Origin: Massilia sp. METH4
GTDB lineage: Bacteria; Pseudomonadota; Gammaproteobacteria; Burkholderiales; Burkholderiaceae_D
Direction of reading: 5' to 3'
DNA length: 64,000 nt
Assembly (NCBI RefSeq): GCF_037094685.1
Contig: NZ_CP146614.1
Location: 3,224,001 to 3,288,000, forward strand
In this document: positions 8,483-16,600 of the stretch, in pieces
Position numbering within the stretch: position 1 is the stretch's first letter
Layout: each line of letters starts with the position of its first letter
Notes under the pieces: model-generated
Told to the model about the DNA's origin: nothing
The model's database searches: none
The model's input: only the letters and a program-made list of their open reading frames with translations
Position numbers and translations under genes: made by a program

Positions 8483-8872
8483 ATGAACACCCCGATCGAG
8501 ATCGCCGAAACCTTCTTTGGCCATTGGAACCACAACCGCATCGACGCCGCGCTGGCAATGCTCGCCGACGATGTCCTGTACGACAACGTGCCGTTCCCCG
8601 ACATTGTCGGCCGTGCGGAAGTGGAGAGATTCCACCGTGGCTTCGGTATCGGCACCGATTTCCTGCTGGACTGGCAGGTCACGCACATCGCCGCCGCCGG
8701 GAACGTGGTGCTGAACGAGCGCATCGACATATTCCGTCACAGGAATGGCGGCGAAATCGTCCTGCCGGTGATGGGCACACTCACCGTCGAGCATGGCGTG
8801 ATCACGGTGTGGCGCGATTATTTCGACCCGGCCGAGTTCGAGCGGCAGCTGGCGAAGATCAGGAATGGGTGA
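8483..8872 (+). CDS. limonene-1,2-epoxide hydrolase / SnoaL-like (NTF2 fold) protein
   Basis: 129 residues with an NTF2-like cone fold: IAETFFGHWNHNRIDAALAM, then YDNVPFPDIVGR, ERIDIFRH and ITVWRDYFD. In limonene-epoxide hydrolases the catalytic Asp-Arg-Asp triad is an R-x-D in a NER-x-D strand plus an Asp in the WRDYFD-type strand, and all three are present here. That supports a real epoxide hydrolase rather than a non-catalytic SnoaL relative. Start 8483 has a GGAG ribosome site. It probably forms an operon with the upstream SDR under LysR control. The TGA stop lies in GGGTGACCCCGG, followed by nine Ts, which resembles half of the dispersed palindromes and may help end transcription. Confidence 0.78.
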   Translation: MNTPIEIAETFFGHWNHNRIDAALAMLADDVLYDNVPFPDIVGRAEVERFHRGFGIGTDFLLDWQVTHIAAAGNVVLNERIDIFRHRNGGEIVLPVMGTLTVEHGVITVWRDYFDPAEFERQLAKIRNG

Positions 8873-8956
8873 CCCCGGATTTTTTTTTCGCGCTCCATGG
8901 AGGAAATCGCCGCGCCGTTCGTCTAAGGAAGTGGAGACGACAACGCGAGCACGCAC

Positions 8957-9601
8957 ATGGATACCGGAATTGTCGAAAGAGCAAACCCCATCATCGAAAC
9001 CCTGGCGGGCCGGTCCCTGCCACCCGCGCAGCCGCGCCGGCACCCGGCGGCGGAGCCGAGGCCGCCGCTGGCCTTCGCTCCGCTGCTCCTCGGCCCGCCA
9101 CCGCTGGCGCGCGCCCTGGCCGCGCTGGCGCCGTTCGGCCACGATGCGCGCCGCCGCGAGCGGTTCCTGGCGGCCCGCGAGGAGGGCTGCTGCCACCAGT
9201 GCCATGCGCCCCTGCAGAACCTCCTGAACGATTGCCCATGTCCGCACTGGTTCATCACGTCGGCCAGCACCGTGGAGCGCGTCGAGCCGGTGCTGCGCAT
9301 GTATGCGCTGGCGGACGTGCTGCAGTTCATCCTGATGCACCTGGCGGCGGAGAACGCCGGCCGCGCGCTGCCGCGCAATCTGCTGGCCGTGTCGGGGCGG
9401 GAAGGGGCGTGGCAGCTCACCGTGCGGCGGGGGCGCAAGCTGTGGAGCTTTGGTACCGTGCCGGGGGCGGATGGTCCGGCGCGGCTTGTGGTGGGGTTGT
9501 TCAATCCGCGCACGGGGAAGCATTCGGCGGTGGAGTTGGCGGCCACAGAGCGGGATGTCGAGGTGATGGAGGTAGTGGTGGGGGCGGTCGGGGGGCCGTG
9601 A
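8957..9601 (+). CDS. hypothetical protein with a CxxC...CPC cysteine cluster
   Basis: A 214-residue protein I do not recognise. Residues 1-60 are Pro/Ala/Leu-rich. The middle has CCHQCHAPLQN followed by DCPCPHWF, spaced like a zinc ribbon or metal site. A helical region (YALADVLQFILMHLAAENAG) and an Arg/Gly-rich C-terminal half with ALPRNLLAVSGREGAWQL follow. No ribosome site is clear, so the start is uncertain. Long open frames exist on the other strand too, but this frame has the more protein-like composition. The gene ends just before the tandem palindrome array. Confidence 0.55.
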   Translation: MDTGIVERANPIIETLAGRSLPPAQPRRHPAAEPRPPLAFAPLLLGPPPLARALAALAPFGHDARRRERFLAAREEGCCHQCHAPLQNLLNDCPCPHWFITSASTVERVEPVLRMYALADVLQFILMHLAAENAGRALPRNLLAVSGREGAWQLTVRRGRKLWSFGTVPGADGPARLVVGLFNPRTGKHSAVELAATERDVEVMEVVVGAVGGP

Positions 9602-9619
9602 CTGGGGGTGGAGAACACC

Positions 9620-9845
9620 GGTGTCGGACACCTTTTCCGGGTGAAACGTCCGGAAAAGGTGTCCGACACCAGGCGGCTCAGCGTCCGGAAAAGATGTCCG
9701 ACACCAGGCGGCTCAGCGTCCGGAAAAGGTGTCCGACACCGGGCGGCTCAGCGTCCGGAAAAGGTGGCCGGCACCAGGCGGCTCAGCGTCCGGAAAAGGT
9801 GTCCGGCACCAGGCGGCTCAGCGTCTGGAAAAGGTGTCCGGCACC
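9620..9845. repeat. tandem 35-bp palindrome array (GGTGTCCGACACC type)
   Basis: Six copies of a 22-base motif (TCCGGAAAAGGTGTCC plus GACACC) start at 9649, 9684, 9719, 9754, 9789 and 9824, separated by the 13-base spacer AGGCGGCTCAGCG. An inverted copy at 9620-9640 can pair with 9650-9670 as a perfect 21-bp hairpin with a 9-base loop. The spacers are nearly identical, so this is not CRISPR. It lies between a + gene and the convergent end of the DUF4450 gene and may act as a terminator. Confidence 0.9.
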
Positions 9846-9858
9846 ATGGCATGGGCCG

Positions 9859-12800
9859 TCACCGGTCCAGCGTCACTCCCATCAGGCCGATGACGACATC
9901 GTTGGCGAGCGCGCGCACGGTCACGCTCCGCAGCGTCTTCGAACTGTCCAGCGGCAGCGGCAGCACGGTGGCGGCGCCGCCGTCGATGCTTTCGCGTGCC
10001 GCCCCCTTGAACGTGGCGGCATCGGGCACGCGCACCAGCGCCGTCTTCAGGTCCACGCGCACCGGCAGGGTGCCGCACAGGCGGAACTGGTAATCGTCCA
10101 CGAAGTAGTCGCGCTCGATGGGCCACCAGTTATCCGGATTGCGCAGCGGCGTGCGGGCCGTGCTGCCGTCCGTGTAGGAGACGACGATCTCGCCGTTGTC
10201 GACGCGGCTTTGCATGTGGTTCGTGGAGCCGGCCATCAGCAGGAAGGCGCGGCTCGCCCGGCCAGTGAGCGGCACCGCGATCTCGCGCGGGTAGTTGTCC
10301 CACTGCGAGGCGAAGGCCACGTTGGCGCCCGCGGGCGGGGTCGCGAAAGTCAGGCCGTTCGGCAGCGCCAATGTGCCGCCGCGCGCGCGCAGACCCGCGT
10401 CGTCGATCTTCGGCAAGTCGTTCACGTGGCCCGCCCAGGCGCCGATGCCTTGCGCGGGCAGCGCCAGCGTCACGTGCGGCGAGCGGGGCGACAGGTACTT
10501 GAAGGGCTTGAAGAGCTCCGTCACGCTGTCGTTGAATACCGCCGACAGGTCCACGTGGCGCGGCTGCACGGGCGGGCCGGCCGTCCACGAAGGATTCTCG
10601 AGCGCGCAGGCGGGGGCCGGGGCCGGCGGCGCGGCGGGACGCCACCACGTGAAGCCGCCCTGGCGCACCTGCGCGAAGCCGTCGCGCCGCGCGCCGCCCA
10701 CCTGGGCCGCGTCGATAGTGTCGCCGCGCCACGCGATCTCGAGCCGTGCGCTGGCGCCGAACGGCACCGCGACCAGCAGGCGTGGTTCGCCCACGGCGTC
10801 GGCCTCGGCCTGCCAGCTTGCCGGCCTGCCGTCCACCGTCACGTCCGCATTGCCGGCGCGGGCCGGCACCTGCAAGGCGAGCTTGCCGAAGCGGGTACCC
10901 TGCTGGCTGACCTCCCACGTGTCACGGTTGCCGTCGCGGCGGTAGGCCACGGCCAAGTTCGGGTGGGCCAGGCGCGCATGGGCCCAGTCGCGCGGCAGGC
11001 CGGGGCGGATCGTGAGCACGCCGGCCAGCGCGTCGGGCCGCACGCCGAACAGGCCTTCGACGAGCGCGCGGGACATCACGCCCGAGCCGTCGGCGAAGTC
11101 GCGCTGCGACTCGCGGCGGTACACGTCCAGGTAATTCATGCTGCCGATGTTGCCGGGGCTGATGCCCATGTACAGGCTGGCCAGCAATGCGCCTTTCGCC
11201 AGCGCGAACGCCGTCTCGGCGCGGCCGGCCTGCCAGTAGGCGAGGGCCGTGTGCAGGTTCTCGGACATCACCACGTTGTTGATCGACCAGGTGTAGGGCA
11301 TCCAGTCGGTGGTGGGCAGCACCGAGTACGGGCGGTCCGCCGGCACGCCGGGGCCGTGCACGGGAATCGGGCGCAGGTGGCGGTCCAGGTCGGCCGCCAT
11401 GCGCGCGGCCTCGAACGGCGTGGGCACCTGCGAATCGAGCGTGTGGTAGAAGGTCCAGAGCGCGTAGCCGGGGTGCAGCTGGCGGCGGCCCAGGTGGTCT
11501 CGGTATTCGGCGAAGGCGCCGCGCCCGGGCATCCACAGCTGTTCGCGCATGGCGCGGTGGATGGCTTGCGCCTCGGCCTCGTAGGGCGCCGGGTCCTTGC
11601 CGATCAGCCGGGCGATGCGTGCGGCCATCGCGTTGTGCCAGGCGTTGTAGGCCGTGGTGTGGGTGGCGCCGCCGCCGTTGTAGTACAGGTCGTCGCTGGC
11701 CCAGATGGCGGCGTAAGCATCGTACAGGGGGAGCTTCGCGGGGCCGAACTCGCGGCGGAACAGCCGGCGTTCCCAGGCGAAGTGGCGCTCCAGCACGGGC
11801 CACACGGCGCGGGCGTATTCCAGGTCGCCGGTCCACAGCAGGTGCCGCATCAGCGCATCGACGAAGCCGATATTCATGTCGTAATGCGACTCGGTGAGGT
11901 TGCCGTTCGTGTGCATGGCCGCCCGGTTGCGGGCCAGGTTCGTGGCCCGCTCCGGTGGCGGCAGCGTGGCGGGGATCGGCGCGGTGTTCTGGCGCACGGT
12001 CCACGCATCGGCATTGCGGCGGAAGCGCTCGTGCCAGCCCAGCGCATCGAGTGCGTACGGGCCGCGCCAGCCCAGCAGCTTGGTGCGCCACGCCACGGCG
12101 CCATGCATGATCGCTTGCTGGGTGTCGTCCCACACGGCGTCGGCCGCCACGTTCAGCGCGCCCATCGCCGCGTCCAGGTAAGGGTCCGGCGTTTCGATGC
12201 GCACGCGGTTGCGCAACTGCGCGAAGTGGCCGGTCGCCTCGGCGAAGCGCCGCGGCAGGTCGGCCGGCGCGAAGCGGGGCAGCAGCGGCTCAGGCTTGCG
12301 CGTCTGCCCGCCGGCGCCGGCTTCGCTGTACACCTTCTGCTCCGCGGGCTGCTCGCGCGCCACCACCTGCAAGGCCAGGTGCACGGGCTGCGCGCCGAGT
12401 GGAACGCGGGCTACGGCCACGTTTTCCTCGCCGGCTTCGCGCGCTTCCAGCAGGGCGGGCAGGGCGTTCCACTCGCTGGCGGGGCTGATGCGCACCCGGG
12501 TCGGCGCGTCGACCGTGGCACTGATCGTTGCCTTGGGGGTGGCGACCGTGAAGCCACCCCCGTTTGTGTCGAACTTCGCGCCGCGCGCAAAGGCCGGGGA
12601 GAACTGGAAAAATTCGCCGATCGGCACGCGCTCGGTGCCGATGTCGCCGTCGCGGCGTCCCCGCTGGCCGTTGCCGGGGCCAAAGGCGAAAATCAGTTCC
12701 GTGCCCGGCGGCAGCGCGTTGCCGCTCACCCGCATGGCCAGGCCCTCGGTGGCGGCATACGCCACGGCCGCGACCTGGATGCGTCCATTCGCGCCGAGCA

Positions 12801-13188
12801 GGTCGTCGGCGATCTCGTAGTGCAGCTCGCCGGGGCGGTAGCGTGCCTGCACGTGGCGCGCCTCGTGCAGCCACAGCGTGCCCGCCGGCGTGCGCAGCCC
12901 GAGCCGCAGGTTGCCGCCGCGGCCGGGCAGGTACAGCGAGAATTCCGGGCGGTCGCCGCCGTCCACGCGGAAGGCCGTATTGCCGCCGTAGAGCGGGCGG
13001 TTGAAGAATTCGCGGCCGTCGTCGATCACGAAGTCGGCGCCCTCCGGCCGGTAGCGCAGCGGGCGTTCCAGCCCGCCTTGCAGGTTCGGAGCAAGGGAGG
13101 GCGCCTCGGGCTTGTAAGGCTCCGCCCCCTGGGCCGGCAGCGCACCGGCGAGCAGGCAGGCAAAGGCGACAGCGGTTCGGATGCTCAT
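9859..13188 (-). CDS. secreted DUF4450 glycosidase-like protein with an (alpha/alpha)6 barrel
   Basis: About 1109 residues. A signal peptide (RTAVAFACLLAGALPAQGA) is followed by the DUF4450-type region (FFNRPLYGGNTAFRVDGG, then FSLYLPGRGGNLRLGL). The centre has features of an (alpha/alpha)6-barrel glycosidase (WHERFRRNADAW, YDMNIGFVDALMRHLLWTGD, HTTAYNAWHNAMAARIARLI, TTDWMPYTWSINN), and the rest is beta-rich C-terminal domains (WWPIERDYFVDDYQF). DUF4450 proteins occur in polysaccharide-degradation loci, so this is inferred to cleave or bind a plant-type glycan in the periplasm. It stands alone here, with no sugar transporter. Start 13188 is chosen for the signal peptide; the frame runs open upstream. 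Confidence 0.78.
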   Translation of the reverse strand: MSIRTAVAFACLLAGALPAQGAEPYKPEAPSLAPNLQGGLERPLRYRPEGADFVIDDGREFFNRPLYGGNTAFRVDGGDRPEFSLYLPGRGGNLRLGLRTPAGTLWLHEARHVQARYRPGELHYEIADDLLGANGRIQVAAVAYAATEGLAMRVSGNALPPGTELIFAFGPGNGQRGRRDGDIGTERVPIGEFFQFSPAFARGAKFDTNGGGFTVATPKATISATVDAPTRVRISPASEWNALPALLEAREAGEENVAVARVPLGAQPVHLALQVVAREQPAEQKVYSEAGAGGQTRKPEPLLPRFAPADLPRRFAEATGHFAQLRNRVRIETPDPYLDAAMGALNVAADAVWDDTQQAIMHGAVAWRTKLLGWRGPYALDALGWHERFRRNADAWTVRQNTAPIPATLPPPERATNLARNRAAMHTNGNLTESHYDMNIGFVDALMRHLLWTGDLEYARAVWPVLERHFAWERRLFRREFGPAKLPLYDAYAAIWASDDLYYNGGGATHTTAYNAWHNAMAARIARLIGKDPAPYEAEAQAIHRAMREQLWMPGRGAFAEYRDHLGRRQLHPGYALWTFYHTLDSQVPTPFEAARMAADLDRHLRPIPVHGPGVPADRPYSVLPTTDWMPYTWSINNVVMSENLHTALAYWQAGRAETAFALAKGALLASLYMGISPGNIGSMNYLDVYRRESQRDFADGSGVMSRALVEGLFGVRPDALAGVLTIRPGLPRDWAHARLAHPNLAVAYRRDGNRDTWEVSQQGTRFGKLALQVPARAGNADVTVDGRPASWQAEADAVGEPRLLVAVPFGASARLEIAWRGDTIDAAQVGGARRDGFAQVRQGGFTWWRPAAPPAPAPACALENPSWTAGPPVQPRHVDLSAVFNDSVTELFKPFKYLSPRSPHVTLALPAQGIGAWAGHVNDLPKIDDAGLRARGGTLALPNGLTFATPPAGANVAFASQWDNYPREIAVPLTGRASRAFLLMAGSTNHMQSRVDNGEIVVSYTDGSTARTPLRNPDNWWPIERDYFVDDYQFRLCGTLPVRVDLKTALVRVPDAATFKGAARESIDGGAATVLPLPLDSSKTLRSVTVRALANDVVIGLMGVTLDR

Positions 13189-13256
13189 CGGGGAAAGGTA
13201 GCGGAAAACGCCCCGCGCGTGGCTGGCGTGGCCCGAATAGTCAGTTGCTTGATCGG

Positions 13257-13303
13257 AAAAGTTTCCTGAAACCGGGGGCTGACCCCGGTTTTCGGAAACT
13301 TTT
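13257..13303. repeat. dispersed palindrome (GGGGGCTGACCCC type)
   Basis: A two-part inverted repeat: AAAAGTTTCC/GGAAACTTTT outside and AAACCGGGG/CCCCGGTTT inside, 19 pairs in all. It sits between the DUF4450 gene start and the end of the gene at 13326. It could terminate that leftward transcript, and it belongs to the palindrome family found at six other loci here. Confidence 0.8.
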
Positions 13304-13325
13304 GGCCGGCGGCCGGTGGAGGCTG

Positions 13326-13745
13326 TCAGAACGGCAGTGGCAGTTCGAGCGTGAGGAGCGCGGTGCCGATGGGGGTGTCGTCGCACGCGGCCCGTACTTC
13401 GAACACGCAGTCGCGGAAGGTGAGCCAGGCGGGGATGCTGAAGATGTGGTCGATGGTGTAGGTCGCGCCGGGGTGGCCCTCGGGCGGGGCCACGGCCGCG
13501 TCCTCGTAGGTGATCCAGTCGATTTCGCGGCCGTGGGCCCGCAGCGACAGGGCCAGCTTGCGCAGCGGCGGCGCCGTGTCCGCTTCCGCGCTGATTTCCA
13601 CGCTCACCCAGATGCACAGCTCGGACACGGCGCCCGGCCCGTCGAGCACGATCCGGTCGTGCGCGCCGCCGACGAAGCGCAGCGACTGGGTGCCGGCGTT
13701 GTCCACGCCGTCCACGAAGCTGCACGCGAGGCGGCGCCCGGCCAT
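13326..13745 (-). CDS. hypothetical protein coupled to an S24 repressor
   Basis: 139 residues, not recognised. It has beta-rich composition (FVDGVDNAGTQSLRFVGGAH, LCIWVSVEISAEADTAPP) and no signal peptide or membrane segment. The start ATG shares one base with the stop of the repressor gene (TGATG at 13743-13747), so the two are translationally coupled and probably act in the same circuit. It could be an antirepressor or effector of the repressor, but nothing in the sequence proves this. Confidence 0.65.
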   Translation of the reverse strand: MAGRRLACSFVDGVDNAGTQSLRFVGGAHDRIVLDGPGAVSELCIWVSVEISAEADTAPPLRKLALSLRAHGREIDWITYEDAAVAPPEGHPGATYTIDHIFSIPAWLTFRDCVFEVRAACDDTPIGTALLTLELPLPF

Positions 13746-14458
13746 CAGATGTTCTCGCTCTTCTTCAGCACCACGCGCCCGATGAGGATGCACGTGATAC
13801 CGTCGCACAGCTTGCGGGGGAAGCGGCGCTGGTCGGGGTTGTCGGACGTGAGCCACCAGTGGCCTGCATCGCGCGTGAGGCGCTTCACCACCGCTTCGCC
13901 TTCGAAGTTGACGGCGAAGACCTGGCCGTCGGCCGGCGTCTTGTCCGCCGTGTTCACCACCACCACGTCGCCGCGATACAGGCGAGGTTCCATGCTTTCG
14001 CCGGTCACCTCGAGGGCGATCAGGTCGTCCGGAGCGAAGCGGTGGCGGGCCAGCCAGTCGCTTTCCACGCCGAACGAGCCGCCCGCTTCCTCGTCCGCCT
14101 CGACGGCGAAGCCCACGATGCCGGCCGACAGGCGCAGGCGCACGCGGCGGATCTGCACCACGCCATGGCTGTCGGCATCGATCGGGCGCACGCGCAGGAA
14201 GCTGGGATTCACCGAAGGTTCCTCACCGGGGGCGATCGCGCCCTGGTCGAAGAACATGGGAGGCAGCGACAGGTCGCCTTCGAGCTTGCGGGCGATCTTT
14301 TCGCTGAATGCGCGGCCTTCGCGGTAGGTGGAGGAAAGGATCTGGGAGATGCGGGCCTCGCTCCAGCCGCTGGCTTCCGCCAGGGCCTTGCGCGTGCCGC
14401 CGAATTGGTCGCGGATCAGGGAGGTGAGCCGCTCTCGTCGGTGCTGGTAGATATTCAT
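13745..14458 (-). CDS. S24/LexA-like transcriptional repressor (phage CI type)
   Basis: 237 residues. An HTH at ~23-45 (KALAEASGWSEARISQIL) is followed by a linker with a possible Ala-Gly self-cleavage site (residues 112-113, LSAGIVG). The S24 peptidase fold has Ser155 in GESMEPRLYRGD and Lys192 in GEAVVKRL. Such repressors self-cleave after RecA activation in the SOS response. The start codon lies in a tandem 14-bp duplication (14453-14480), which also creates an out-of-frame ATG just upstream. The gene is divergent from a membrane gene across an operator-like dyad, so it probably represses that gene. Confidence 0.9.
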   Translation of the reverse strand: MNIYQHRRERLTSLIRDQFGGTRKALAEASGWSEARISQILSSTYREGRAFSEKIARKLEGDLSLPPMFFDQGAIAPGEEPSVNPSFLRVRPIDADSHGVVQIRRVRLRLSAGIVGFAVEADEEAGGSFGVESDWLARHRFAPDDLIALEVTGESMEPRLYRGDVVVVNTADKTPADGQVFAVNFEGEAVVKRLTRDAGHWWLTSDNPDQRRFPRKLCDGITCILIGRVVLKKSENI

Positions 14459-14528
14459 AAAGAACGATTCATAAAGAACGATTCAGGACATGCCTGTCGA
14501 TGGGTTTGTTCGATTGATTAGCAAATGC

Positions 14529-14566
14529 TTGACTCCGACTATAGCAATTGATAAAGTCGGTTGCAA
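14529..14566. promoter_or_regulatory. overlapping divergent promoters with an operator dyad
   Basis: On + a -35 TTGACT (14529-14534) and -10 TAAAGT (14552-14557) are 17 bp apart. On - a -35 TTGCAA (14566-14561) and -10 TATAGT (14543-14538) are also 17 bp apart. An inverted repeat CCGACT (14535-14540)/AGTCGG (14555-14560) lies inside both. This is the classic arrangement for a self-regulating repressor controlling a divergent gene. Confidence 0.65.
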
Positions 14567-14646
14567 GCGGTCTGATGTTTTTTTGCGTTCGCTCAAGCAA
14601 AAAAGCGGAACTTTTTGGACCGTGATCTCACCAGGAGACAGGCATC

Positions 14647-15075
14647 ATGACCATCGTACTCGGCGCGGCCGGCAGCGCGCTTCTCACCATTTTTGCGGCG
14701 CCCTTGCTGGCGGGTGCCGTGGCTTGTGCCTTGACGTTCCTGTTCATGTGGCCCCGCAACCGCCGCGAGGGGTGGGTGCGCTTCATCTGCGCGATCGCGA
14801 TGGCGGGCATCGCGGGGCCCTTCCTGCTGGCCGCGTTGCACTCCTGGTGGCCGACCTTGTTCGTGTCGGCCGGTTCGGTGATGGCCTTGTGCGGCATCGA
14901 CCCTGCGCTCGGCGTTGCCATCGTGGGTGTGCCGATGCTGGTCGTGGCGGCGCTGCCCGCCTGGTGGCTCCTCGGCGGCATCGTGCGCTGGCTCGACCGC
15001 AGGCGCGACCAGGACATCGCCGAAATCGCCCGCTCGGCGGCCCAGGCGGTGAAGGACATCAGGAGCTCGTTCTGA
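14647..15075 (+). CDS. four-helix membrane protein under probable S24 repressor control
   Basis: 142 residues with four hydrophobic segments (ALLTIFAAPLLAGAVACAL, FICAIAMAGIAGPFLLAAL, TLFVSAGSVMALCGI and VAIVGVPMLVVAALPAWWLL) and a charged cytoplasmic tail rich in Arg/Asp (RRRDQDIAEIARSAAQAV). Strong ribosome site AGGAGA at 14632. Size and topology recall phage holins, and the phage-type repressor next door supports this, but I recognise no holin family. A DNA-damage-induced membrane effector is an inference. No other prophage gene is in the window. Confidence 0.7.
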   Translation: MTIVLGAAGSALLTIFAAPLLAGAVACALTFLFMWPRNRREGWVRFICAIAMAGIAGPFLLAALHSWWPTLFVSAGSVMALCGIDPALGVAIVGVPMLVVAALPAWWLLGGIVRWLDRRRDQDIAEIARSAAQAVKDIRSSF

Positions 15076-15939
15076 TCACCGCGCCAGCACCTGGGTCCAG
15101 TAAAGGGTTCCGCGCGCCGGATTGACCGCATAGCCCACGCCCATCTCCACGAACGCCGCATTCATGATGTTGGCGCAGTGGCCCGGGCTGTCCAGCCAGC
15201 CCTGCACCGCCTCTTGCGCGGTGCGCTGGCCGGAGGCGATGTTCTCGCCGATCGTGCGCCACTTGTAGCCGGCGCGAATGGCGCGGTCGCCGACCACGCT
15301 GCCGTTTTTCTGCTGGTGGCTGAACCAGCGCAGCCGGGCCATGTACTGGCTGTGCGCCAGGGCGGCCGCGTCCAGGGCGCGGTTCAGGCGCAGCGGCGGC
15401 GCGGCCGCGAACTGGCGGTCGCCGCACATGCGCGGCGCGGCGCGGGCGGCGTTCACGGCCGCCAGCGTTTCCTCGCCCACGCCTTCCGGCGCCGGCAGTT
15501 CGCGCCGCTCGGGGCGGGCCAGCACCACGTGCCAGCCGTCGGCCACGCGCACCGTGCCGATGGCTGCAACATCCGGGGAGAGCAGGCGGGCGCAGTATTT
15601 TTCGCGCAGTGCCTGCATGGCCTCGGCCGGTTCCGCCGCGCCGGAGACGAACAGCGCCTCGGCATGCTCGACGGGGTAGCCGGCCCTTTCCAGGGACGGT
15701 TCGAGAAACGTGCCGGTCGCGATGTGGATCTGCGACAGGGCCGGTTCCACGGACAGCGGCGGCATTGCCGCGGCGGCCATGCCGCCGCAGGTACCCGGGG
15801 CAGCGCGATATGCATTGACCAGGGCGGCGAGGCCTGGCCCTCCGTCGGTCACGCGCGGGGCGTGGGCGGGCAAGGCGAGGGCGGCGGCCGGCGCGAGCGC
15901 GGCCAGCACGGCAATCTTGTGTAAAGATGAAGCGAACAT
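15076..15939 (-). CDS. secreted CAP-domain (SCP/PR-1-like) protein
   Basis: 287 residues with a signal peptide (IAVLAALAPAAALALPAHA). The second half is a canonical CAP domain: LDAAALAHSQYMARL, WFSHQQKNGS, a GENIASGQ motif and WLDSPGHCANIMNAAF ending near GVGYA, with the His/Glu cleft residues of the family. The first half (LAALVNAYRAAPGTCGGM) looks like a second, degenerate copy, as the two VNAxRAAP segments are alike. CAP proteins are extracellular and of varied roles; the bacterial function is mostly unknown. It ends one base after the convergent membrane gene. Confidence 0.85.
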   Translation of the reverse strand: MFASSLHKIAVLAALAPAAALALPAHAPRVTDGGPGLAALVNAYRAAPGTCGGMAAAAMPPLSVEPALSQIHIATGTFLEPSLERAGYPVEHAEALFVSGAAEPAEAMQALREKYCARLLSPDVAAIGTVRVADGWHVVLARPERRELPAPEGVGEETLAAVNAARAAPRMCGDRQFAAAPPLRLNRALDAAALAHSQYMARLRWFSHQQKNGSVVGDRAIRAGYKWRTIGENIASGQRTAQEAVQGWLDSPGHCANIMNAAFVEMGVGYAVNPARGTLYWTQVLAR

Positions 15940-16051
15940 CGTGATAATTGCGGCGTGAAAGAACGATCTTGCCGCAAGTGGGGGCGGCCGGCAAGCGTTC
16001 AACGGCGGTTGTGGATGGTAAGCTTGCGGCTTGAAACTTGTTCGCCTGCCG

Positions 16052-16513
16052 ATGTTGCCAGTCCCGTCCCACGAACCACTCACCGATACGCGCCCGAGCC
16101 CCGTTTCGCTCGTGCTGTACGCCACCTACAGCCCCGCCACGTCGCCCTGGGGCGTGCGCGCGTGGCGCTGGCACATCATGGCCGGACAGGTCCGCGTCGG
16201 CACGATCAGCCTGCGCGAAGGCGATACGCACGTGATCACGCACCTGCTGGGCCATATCGGCTTTGCCGTCGATGCGGCGCATCGCGGCCGGGGGTATGCC
16301 GGCCTGGCGGTGCGCGCGCTGCTGCCGGAAGCGGCCAGCCTGGGCGTGGACGCCGCCTGGATCACCACCACGCCCGACAACGCCGCCTGCCTGCGTACGC
16401 TGGAGCGGATCGGCTGCACGTTCGTGGAAGCGGTGCCGATTCCGCCCTGGTATGCCACGTGGCCGAAAGGGGAGCGCACCAAGTTGCGCTTCCGGCTGCC
16501 GGTGCCGCCGTAA
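16052..16513 (+). CDS. GNAT-family N-acetyltransferase
   Basis: About 153 residues. The GNAT core is clear: GHIGFAVDAAHRGRGYAGLA (beta4 and the acetyl-CoA loop R-G-R-G-Y-A), then ITTTPDNAACLRTLERIGC, the usual Asn plus Ile-Gly pattern. The substrate is unknown. ATG at 16052 is used; an in-frame TTG at 16031 would add seven residues. It is divergent from the CAP gene over a ~110-base gap. Confidence 0.8.
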   Translation: MLPVPSHEPLTDTRPSPVSLVLYATYSPATSPWGVRAWRWHIMAGQVRVGTISLREGDTHVITHLLGHIGFAVDAAHRGRGYAGLAVRALLPEAASLGVDAAWITTTPDNAACLRTLERIGCTFVEAVPIPPWYATWPKGERTKLRFRLPVPP

Positions 16514-16600
16514 CCGGCGCGATTACCTGGCACGTAATTGGCGCGGCGTGGCGGCGGCGCGACACTGGACCCATCGCCAACCACTCCCAAGGAGAACGCC

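Noticed and set aside
9649..9845. CRISPR-like array with 35-base period
   Set aside because: Spacers are nearly identical 13-mers and the repeats are imperfect; there are no cas genes. It is a tandem palindrome array.
8524..13269. A 1581-codon open frame on the + strand
   Set aside because: It is antisense to the DUF4450 gene and other real genes; its translation is Arg/Gly/His-rich with no domain. It is a by-product of high-GC codon use.
13745..15075. Prophage
   Set aside because: Only a phage-type repressor and a holin-like protein are seen, with no integrase, capsid, tail or attachment repeats within the window.
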